A DNA stretch of 64,000 nt, taken from NCBI GenBank assembly GCA_028687435.1, contig JAQUAF010000008.1, forward strand, positions 1 through 64,000, written 5' to 3'. Origin of the DNA: Verrucomicrobiia bacterium (lineage in GTDB: Bacteria > Verrucomicrobiota > Verrucomicrobiia > JABWAM01). Position numbers and translations under genes: made by a program. Shown piece after piece: positions 58,507 to 64,000 of the stretch; within the stretch, counting starts at the first letter, position 1; each line of letters starts with the position of its first letter. The notes under the pieces were generated by a model that made no database searches, had not been told where the DNA came from, and saw only the letters and a program-made list of their open reading frames with translations.

Positions 58507-58525
58507 TTTTTTCTCTGTCATTCCC

Positions 58526-58892
58526 ACAAAAGCGCATACGCGTCAACCTAAGACTTTTTGCCACGGAATCCCCACGGACATCCCTCAGACCCTGATTCCC
58601 TTTGCCCTCCTTCCCGCAGCGATCCTTATCGCAAGAGGGCGTTTTATCTGCATGGCGCAGTCGGGCTGCGCCATGCAGATAAAACGCCCATCTGTCCATT
58701 GTCAGCCAGACGCAATGCTTGGGCAGGAGGGAGGAGGCACGCCACGAGCAGAGTCGAGTGGACTCGCCATGAGCGAAGTCGAATGACAGGGTCGGGGGAT
58801 GTCCGTGGGGACTCCGTGGCCAATCCGCATGCTCTTGATTCTTTCCTGTGCTGGTTCATGGAAAAGTTAGGTTGACGCGTATGCACAAAAGC
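58526..58892. mobile_element. MITE-like element with 8-bp target duplication
   Basis: The 351-bp element (58534-58884) has perfect 18-bp inverted ends, GCATACGCGTCAACCTAA and its complement. Flanking ACAAAAGC occurs on both sides (58526-58533 and 58885-58892). Without the element the flanks join to give CATTCCC-ACAAAAGC-GGGAATCC, a REP-like palindrome seen elsewhere in the window. Inner inverted blocks include CCACGGA(A/G)TCCCCACGG and a perfect central hairpin. No transposase is encoded. Confidence 0.8.
58637..58689. repeat. perfect 24-bp hairpin in MITE centre
   Basis: Arms at 58637-58660 and 58666-58689 pair without mismatch around the 5-base loop TCGGG. The stem is rich in GCGCAT and lies near the middle of the MITE-like element. 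Confidence 0.9.
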
Positions 58893-58995
58893 GGGAATCC
58901 GGAGCATGTCCTGATTCCGACAAGTTTGGCCGAAATTGGATAGAACAGTCTTTTGCCCATTGTCATGGCTGGGGCTAAAATGAGAAACAAGGAAT

Positions 58996-59106
58996 ATGAC
59001 GACAATCGTTGACTTGAAAAATGTTGAGGCTTTTGCTTTTGCAAGAGCCTTGTTTGAAAAAGGGCCCTTTATTTTGGGCAACAGCGCGGATGAAATCATT
59101 AAATAA
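58996..59106 (+). CDS. possible 36-residue ORF upstream of UroD-family gene
   Basis: The frame encodes a short peptide starting MTTIVDLKNVEAFAFARALF and ending NSADEIIK, 15 bases before the UroD-family start. Its composition looks protein-like. It could be a leader peptide or the remnant of a larger gene cut by the MITE insertion. Support is weak. Confidence 0.25.
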   Translation: MTTIVDLKNVEAFAFARALFEKGPFILGNSADEIIK

Positions 59107-59121
59107 TCCTGGGGCAAGATC

Positions 59122-60150
59122 ATGAATGCCATGACTTCTCGTGAACGCTTGCAGACGGCACTAAAAAAAGGGAAGCCGGACCGTGTGCCGCTTCTGGAGT
59201 TTATCGTGGATAGCAAGGTTGTCCATGCCGCCATGCCTGATTGCCATGATGCGGCGGATTTTATGGATAGAGCCGGATTTGACGGTGTTTGTTGTGGAGC
59301 TCAATTTGCGAAAACTCATGAGTTTCCAGATGGACGCTATATTGATGAATGGGGGGTGACTTATTTGGCAGGCCCAGAAGCGGTGGCTCATCCGCTGGAG
59401 GGTCCAATACGGACATTAGCAGAAGCAAAATCTTACACTCCTCCCGATCCGAAAGCTTCCCACCGTCTTAAGACACTGGAGGAATTAGTTCATCGTTACA
59501 AGGGGCGCCGGGCAATCTGCTTCCACCACCGCGCGGCTTTTATGTGGTCTGCCTATCTGATGGGAATGGACAATATTCTGGCAGATTTCCTGTTGGAACC
59601 AGAAAAGGTTGAAATTATCCTGGATAAGGTGTTGAACGCCAATATTGCACTTGTACGAAGAGCCATTCGGATGGGCGCGGAAATCGTCACACTTGGAGAC
59701 GATTATGCCCATAATTTTGGCCCCATGATGAGCCCCAAAATTTTTGGCCATTTTCTTCTGCCGCGTCTTAAGAAAATGATTGAATCGATTCACGAAGAAG
59801 GGGCGTTGTGCATCAAGCATTCGGATGGGAATATTTATCCCTTATTGGAGATGATCGTGTCGGCCGAGCCGGATGGTCTTAATCCAATTGAACCGGCAGC
59901 AGGCATGGACCTTAAAACAGTAAGACAAAAGGTTGGAAATCGGGTCTGCCTTGTGGGCAATATTGATTGTTCTCACTTGCTTCCTTTTGGCGAGCAGAAA
60001 CAGGTGAGGGATGCAGTTTTAAAAGCAATCAAGGATGCTGGCGGTGGCGGAGGGTTTGTTCTTAGCAGTTCAAACAGCATTCACTCGGCATGCAGACCGG
60101 AAAATCTCATGACGATGGTTCGGGCGTGCCATGAATTTGGCGCATATTGA
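59122..60150 (+). CDS. uroporphyrinogen decarboxylase family protein
   Basis: The 342-residue protein opens with TSRERLQTALKKGKPDRVPLLEF and carries ALCIKHSDGNIYPLLEMIV, VCLVGNIDCSHLLPFG and GGGFVLSSSNSIHSA, all UroD/MtaA-superfamily landmarks. A cysteine-containing methyltransferase zinc site (HxC) is not seen; the His of KHSDG stands alone. It shares these landmarks with the protein at 1056. It is flanked by a MITE and a broken AraC copy, so its operon context has been disrupted. The substrate is unknown. Confidence 0.87.
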   Translation: MNAMTSRERLQTALKKGKPDRVPLLEFIVDSKVVHAAMPDCHDAADFMDRAGFDGVCCGAQFAKTHEFPDGRYIDEWGVTYLAGPEAVAHPLEGPIRTLAEAKSYTPPDPKASHRLKTLEELVHRYKGRRAICFHHRAAFMWSAYLMGMDNILADFLLEPEKVEIILDKVLNANIALVRRAIRMGAEIVTLGDDYAHNFGPMMSPKIFGHFLLPRLKKMIESIHEEGALCIKHSDGNIYPLLEMIVSAEPDGLNPIEPAAGMDLKTVRQKVGNRVCLVGNIDCSHLLPFGEQKQVRDAVLKAIKDAGGGGGFVLSSSNSIHSACRPENLMTMVRACHEFGAY

Positions 60151-60160
60151 GCCTTTAAAG

Positions 60161-60441
60161 CATCATATTTTTGGCGGGAATTTCCGAGGCGGCGGCTGTG
60201 CCGTCAATTTCTCGGATGCAGCCCCATGGCCCAGGTGACCTCGCGCCGGATTCACCGCGCCGCCGGTATGATCATCGTCACCGACCAGAAGATCGAGACA
60301 ATTGCCGGGGCGGTTGGCTATCGCAACGCCTTCGCCTTTTCCAGCGCATTCAAACGACTGATGGGGCTTTCGCCCCAGGCTTACCGGAAGAAATTAAGCC
60401 CCTCTCCCGCCGCGGCGGGACGGAACGGCTTGACGCTCGAT
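60161..60441 (+). pseudogene. broken AraC regulator copy
   Basis: 60190-60441 copies 46441-46692 (the C-terminal helix-turn-helix of the AraC gene at 45811) over 252 bp with few changes and no indel. It is preceded by GCGGGAATTTCCGAGGCGGC, which matches 45925-45944 of the same gene. About 495 bp between these parts is missing, deleted at a GGCGGC repeat, and the junction is out of frame. It is non-functional, followed by repeat DNA. Confidence 0.85.
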
Positions 60442-60508
60442 CCGCCTTCGCTCTGCGAGCTTGCGCCTTCGCCAAAGCTTCGGCGTCACAAGCTGGCGAG
60501 ACAAGTGC
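60439..60508. repeat. 70-bp interspersed repeat
   Basis: Identical to 41580-41649. It contains internal CTTCGCC/GGCG pairings and follows a CGGAACGGCTTGACGCTCGA block at both sites. Confidence 0.8.
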
Positions 60509-60557
60509 TCGATGCTCGACGCAGAAGCAACTGGATTCCTGCGGAAGCGCATACGCC

Positions 60558-62324
60558 TCACTTCCCCGCATTTGCCGCGAACGCCTCGGGATGTTGCTTT
60601 CGCAGGGAGGTCAACCGATCGGAGGCCTGTTTGCCCGGCGAAAATTTGCCGTTTTGCCGCAACACCGCCTCATAGCATCTGACCGCCGCCGGAAGAGATC
60701 CGGCTTTCTCGAGATTTTGTCCGCTCAAAAACGAATCGATCCCGGCGATGGAAGACTGGCAGCAGGAATGATTTCCCTCGTCGCCGCAGGCCGGGCGTCC
60801 GGTCAATTGGATGATGGCTTCCAGGAGCTGCAAGGCGCGAACCCAATCCTCCTTTTCCACCGCATCCCCCGTCAACCGCACCAGCGTCTGGTGGGGGGGC
60901 TCGCCCGCCGGGATGTTTCCCAGCCGGCCCACCTGCGGATTCTGCTCCAAGACCCAAAAAACAACCATGTTGCGGATTTCGCGGGTGCGGGCGCTCCACG
61001 GATGGGAGGGACGCAATTCGTAGCCGCCCAACGAACGGCCAGGCGAGGAACCGTACTGGGCGCCTTCCAACAGTTTGGCGATATGGTTCATATCCTCCGC
61101 CAGTTCCTGAAGGGAGGCCGAACGAAAACCCATGTCGCTGTAATTCGAGTAATTCCGCAATTCCTGCGCCCGGGCGGCGGCGGCCGGCACATCCTCCGGT
61201 TTGCCAACACCGGCCAGAAGGGCGTCCACCTCCTTGTGAATCATGTCGCGGGATGAATCCTTCTTTTCCAGCATGGCCTTGAGCAAAGCCATGCGTTTCT
61301 GTTCGATGTTTTTGGGGGCAATGACGTTTTCGGAATGGAGACTGTTGTTCTCGAGCTGCCGCAAAGCCTGAAGCGCCTGTTGCGGCTGGCCGGATTCCTC
61401 GAAGGCCAGCACATTGATCCATGATCGGAGAGTCCTCCGTGCGCCATCGAGCCGTTCGCGCAGAAGGGAGGAATAGTCATCCCCATGCTGGGTTTGTTCG
61501 TAAAGTCCGTCCAGTTGTCGGAGCAGTTTTTCGGCGGCTTTTGCGTTGGCGGCTTCGCCCAGTTGCCCGATCTGGGTCTTCATCTCCTTCTCTAATTTTT
61601 CGGCCAGAGGCCCGCGCAGCACGGCGCGTTTCCTGTCGATCGCCGCGCGGGAAATCACCCGGGGACTGGAGCCGCGGTTGCGCAAATCCCGGAGCGTTTG
61701 CATGGCCTGCTCCATGTCGCCATCCTTTTCCGCGCTCAAGGCATCCTGCCACATTTCGACCATCTGGATGGTCTGTTCGACCTGCGAACGGACGCGTCCG
61801 CGCCGGTTGGAATAATCGTTTGAACACGACACCATGAAATCGTTCATTTCCTCGAGGATTCCATCGCAATCCGCGGGTTTTTCGGCCCCTTCGCAAACCT
61901 GGCCCGCTTTTTTCAAAAGTTTCCGCGCCTGTTCGATCATGATTTTCTCCTGGGCCAGACACTGCCTGCGCAGCCCTTTTTCGAGGGTTTCCAGCATCTT
62001 GCGGATCTGGGGCGAGGAAACCTGCTGCCGCCACTGCTGCACGGTTCTGAGGGCGTTCTGGTATTCCTCAGCCTGAACCTGGTCATCCACCTGGCGGGTG
62101 AAATTTTTGATCATTTGCATGTCGCGCGACATGCTGCCGGAAACCACTCTGGCGGATTTGGCGGCGGCAGCCTCTCCCGGGGCGTTTTCCGCACCCCCTG
62201 CCGCCATCTTTTCCAGCGCCTCGATTTGTTCGCGCAAAGGATCGGCGCCAGGAAGGGAAGACGCGCTGCCGAAAAACAACCAAACGCCTGACAGAACCGC
62301 CGCGATATAAACATGAGTTTTCAT
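60558..62324 (-). CDS. secreted coiled-coil protein
   Basis: The 588-residue protein begins with a signal peptide (MKTHVYIAAVLSGVWLFFGSASS) and is almost wholly helical, with Gln/Glu/Arg-rich heptads (QVDDQVQAEEYQNALRTVQQWR, AEKLEKEMKTQIGQLGEAANAKA). It resembles TPR or repeat-type scaffold proteins, with recurring blocks of about 100 residues (ALRTVQQWRQQVSSPQIRKM, ALQALRQLENNSLHSENVIA). The C-terminus has a TPR-like unit (AVRCYEAVLRQNGKFSPGKQA). I recognise no named family. It should be periplasmic. Confidence 0.7.
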   Translation of the reverse strand: MKTHVYIAAVLSGVWLFFGSASSLPGADPLREQIEALEKMAAGGAENAPGEAAAAKSARVVSGSMSRDMQMIKNFTRQVDDQVQAEEYQNALRTVQQWRQQVSSPQIRKMLETLEKGLRRQCLAQEKIMIEQARKLLKKAGQVCEGAEKPADCDGILEEMNDFMVSCSNDYSNRRGRVRSQVEQTIQMVEMWQDALSAEKDGDMEQAMQTLRDLRNRGSSPRVISRAAIDRKRAVLRGPLAEKLEKEMKTQIGQLGEAANAKAAEKLLRQLDGLYEQTQHGDDYSSLLRERLDGARRTLRSWINVLAFEESGQPQQALQALRQLENNSLHSENVIAPKNIEQKRMALLKAMLEKKDSSRDMIHKEVDALLAGVGKPEDVPAAAARAQELRNYSNYSDMGFRSASLQELAEDMNHIAKLLEGAQYGSSPGRSLGGYELRPSHPWSARTREIRNMVVFWVLEQNPQVGRLGNIPAGEPPHQTLVRLTGDAVEKEDWVRALQLLEAIIQLTGRPACGDEGNHSCCQSSIAGIDSFLSGQNLEKAGSLPAAVRCYEAVLRQNGKFSPGKQASDRLTSLRKQHPEAFAANAGK

Positions 62325-62405
62325 AATGAAAAGAGGGTTATTGTTGGACCATCAACCGGCATCCTCCTTCTACCCTTTTCAAGGCCCATTGGCAATCGTC
62401 GGTCT

Positions 62406-63596
62406 TTATCCTTTGCCCAGCCCCTGATCCGCCAGGATTCGCCGGAGGTTTTTCGCGGCGTCGAAACACTCCGCCGCGCACGACCGGGCGGCCTTGGAAA
62501 GCCTGTCCCAATCCCTCATGACCCGGCGCACGGCGTCGGCGGCCTCATCGGGATTGGAAAAGAAAAGCATGCCGCTTTCATCCGGCAAATACCGCCGGAT
62601 ACCCGTGTCCTCCGTCACCACGGGCCGTCCCGTGGCAAGGTAGGTCGCGGCCCGGTCGCTGACCCAGCCGGTCCGCCAGAGGCAATCGACTCCCTTGCAG
62701 GTGGTGAATTCGGCCAGCGACCCTCCGATATACCGCCGGTACAAGGCCGGAGAGGCGACCACCCGGTGCGGCGGCACCACCCACCAGCCAAAGGAACGGA
62801 TGCGTTCGATCTCCGGATCATCCGGATTCAGGTTCATGGCCATTTCCATCCTGGCCTCAGGCGCCCGGGAAGGCAGGGTCATGTAAGGCGAAAAGAAATG
62901 CTGTTTTGAAAGATCGGGATATTCCCCGTTCACCTCGATTCCCTGGGTCCAATACCACTGCCCCACCGTGGTAAAGCGCGGGGAACGGGGGCGGGGACGG
63001 GGTTGGTTGAGCGTGGTGTCCACCAACGGGAAGAACGTTTTCCATTTCACGCCCTGAATGCTGGGCAGGCCGCAATCCGGCGCATTTTTATTAAGTCCAA
63101 TGGTCCAAAAATCATGGTGATACGACTGCCCCATCTCCAAGCGGGCCATCCAGTAGGTGATCTCGCCGGGGTCGATGTCGCAATAAACCCGCCTTTCGAA
63201 CCTCATCAAAAATGGCGGATGAAAGGTGTAACTGATGTTCAGGAGGATGTTCGGACCGGCCAGCCGGCGCTCCAATTCCCGGAGGGAAAGGCCATGACAG
63301 GTCATTTTCTCCAAGTCGTGCCGGTCTTCCGGAGGATTGTGATAAAGAAGACAATAATTACGGGCCAGTCCATGCTGCGCCAGGCGGCGTTGGAAGGCCC
63401 GGATGCAGGCTTGATCCGCCGCGGGATCTTTCGTGGCGGGCATGAGTTCCAGCCAGACCGGCTCGATCCCCAGCCGTTTCAATCCCAGCGTCCATTGGAG
63501 AGGCACGGAAAAGTTGCCGCCGCCCAGCCGGTATTTCGCCGCAAAACCGCACCCCACAAAAACCGTGACCTGTCGCGATGAGGTTGACAGGAACAT
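62406..63596 (-). CDS. glycosyltransferase (GT-B, family 1/4-like)
   Basis: The protein has 396 residues from the ATG at 63596; an ATG at 63656 adds 20. A GT-B-like C-terminal half is visible: LWRTGWVSDRAATYLATGRPVVTEDTGIRRYLPDESGMLFFSNPDEAADAVRRV. The first half has SVPLQWTLGLKRLGIEPVWLEL and NISYTFHPPFLMRF. The family donor motif is divergent, so the sugar is not predictable. It is probably used for envelope or storage glycan. Confidence 0.65.
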   Translation of the reverse strand: MFLSTSSRQVTVFVGCGFAAKYRLGGGNFSVPLQWTLGLKRLGIEPVWLELMPATKDPAADQACIRAFQRRLAQHGLARNYCLLYHNPPEDRHDLEKMTCHGLSLRELERRLAGPNILLNISYTFHPPFLMRFERRVYCDIDPGEITYWMARLEMGQSYHHDFWTIGLNKNAPDCGLPSIQGVKWKTFFPLVDTTLNQPRPRPRSPRFTTVGQWYWTQGIEVNGEYPDLSKQHFFSPYMTLPSRAPEARMEMAMNLNPDDPEIERIRSFGWWVVPPHRVVASPALYRRYIGGSLAEFTTCKGVDCLWRTGWVSDRAATYLATGRPVVTEDTGIRRYLPDESGMLFFSNPDEAADAVRRVMRDWDRLSKAARSCAAECFDAAKNLRRILADQGLGKG

Positions 63597-63715
63597 ATCT
63601 AAATCAAGCGGCGCCGGGCGACCGGCCTCCCTCCTTGCCTCATGGAATCCGGCCAAAGAAATTTATCCCGCCACGCATCGCCATTTTGCAAAAGGCCCCC
63701 TGATGAAATGGGCGG

Positions 63716-64000
63716 TTAAACACCCTTCCTCGGTTTAAAATCCAAGGTAAAATCCACTGAGAAAGCGGAATGGGTGAGGGCGCCCACCGAGATGAAATCC
63801 ACCCCCGTGGCGGCCACGGCCGCAACCCGTTTCAGGGTGATGCCCCCCGAAGCCTCAACCTTGGCGCGCCCGCCGATCAGACGCACCGCCTGCCTCATCT
63901 GCGCCAGCGTCATGTTGTCGAACATGATGATATCGGGACGCGCCGCGATCGCCGCCTTGACCTGCTTGAGCGTTTCGCATTCGATCTCCACCTTGAGCTT
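63716..64000 (-). CDS. nadC: nicotinate-nucleotide pyrophosphorylase (3' part)
   Basis: The final 94 residues of quinolinate phosphoribosyltransferase are present; the 5' part lies beyond the window. EIECETLKQVKAAI, DIIMFDNMTL, KVEASGGITLKRVAAVAATGVDFISVGALTHS are diagnostic of NadC, which makes nicotinate mononucleotide from quinolinate for NAD synthesis. The frame is open to the window edge and ends with KPRKGV. Confidence 0.93.
   Translation of the reverse strand, partial: KLKVEIECETLKQVKAAIAARPDIIMFDNMTLAQMRQAVRLIGGRAKVEASGGITLKRVAAVAATGVDFISVGALTHSAFSVDFTLDFKPRKGV

Overview
The window reads as a chromosomal segment of a Gram-negative, carbohydrate-degrading bacterium, probably in or near the PVC group (Lentisphaerota, Kiritimatiellota or Verrucomicrobiota). 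The basis is a combination: H-X9-DG prepilin-like proteins, paralogous uroporphyrinogen-decarboxylase-family proteins, very long secreted GH42-like proteins, DUF4091/DUF4127/DUF6067-type proteins, a GntR regulator with a LacI-type sensor, a eukaryotic-like kinase, and GDP-fucose synthesis genes. This is inference from gene content; no rRNA or tRNA was seen.

Layout. 1-1055 is mobile-element debris (two decayed transposase-like pieces and CCGGCG-type repeats). 1056-20601 is a minus-strand glycan/sugar utilisation region: UroD-family protein, a zinc-ribbon protein, an ORF-less group II intron candidate, a QueG-like Fe-S protein, a CBM9-like protein, two giant secreted GH42-like proteins, a prepilin, a phosphomannose-isomerase-like cupin, a zinc alcohol dehydrogenase, a GntR/LacI regulator with a palindrome over its own ribosome binding site, and an MFS transporter. 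A Gfo/Idh/MocA oxidoreductase follows. 21834-30209 holds a CDF cation exporter, cell-surface sugar genes (GT2, fcl, gmd), a PfkB kinase, rplY (the only + gene here), hpt and a B12-type radical SAM protein. 30255-41536 holds small membrane proteins, a PA14/PKD/TPR secreted protein, a Ser/Thr kinase fused to ankyrin repeats, a degenerate CPBP-like protein, the rpoD-dnaG pair and an SMR exporter. 

41537-60540 is accessory DNA: a lipoprotein, two decayed copies of a beta-carbonic anhydrase tail, nanE and DUF4127 next to a divergent AraC regulator, another prepilin, three large carbohydrate-active candidates (DUF4091-like, LamG plus DUF6067-like, GH42-like), an aldolase fragment beside a second AraC gene, a second UroD-family gene, and a broken copy of the first AraC gene. 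Intergenic spaces here carry interspersed repeats and a MITE-like 351-bp element with 18-bp inverted ends and an 8-bp target duplication. 60558-64000 returns to ordinary genes: a secreted coiled-coil protein, a glycosyltransferase and the 3' part of nadC, cut by the window end.

Functionally, the sugar regions look like local uptake and degradation modules. Each combines secreted GH-like proteins, often a prepilin-like surface protein, cytoplasmic sugar-processing enzymes and a local GntR/LacI or AraC regulator. Substrates cannot be read from the sequence.
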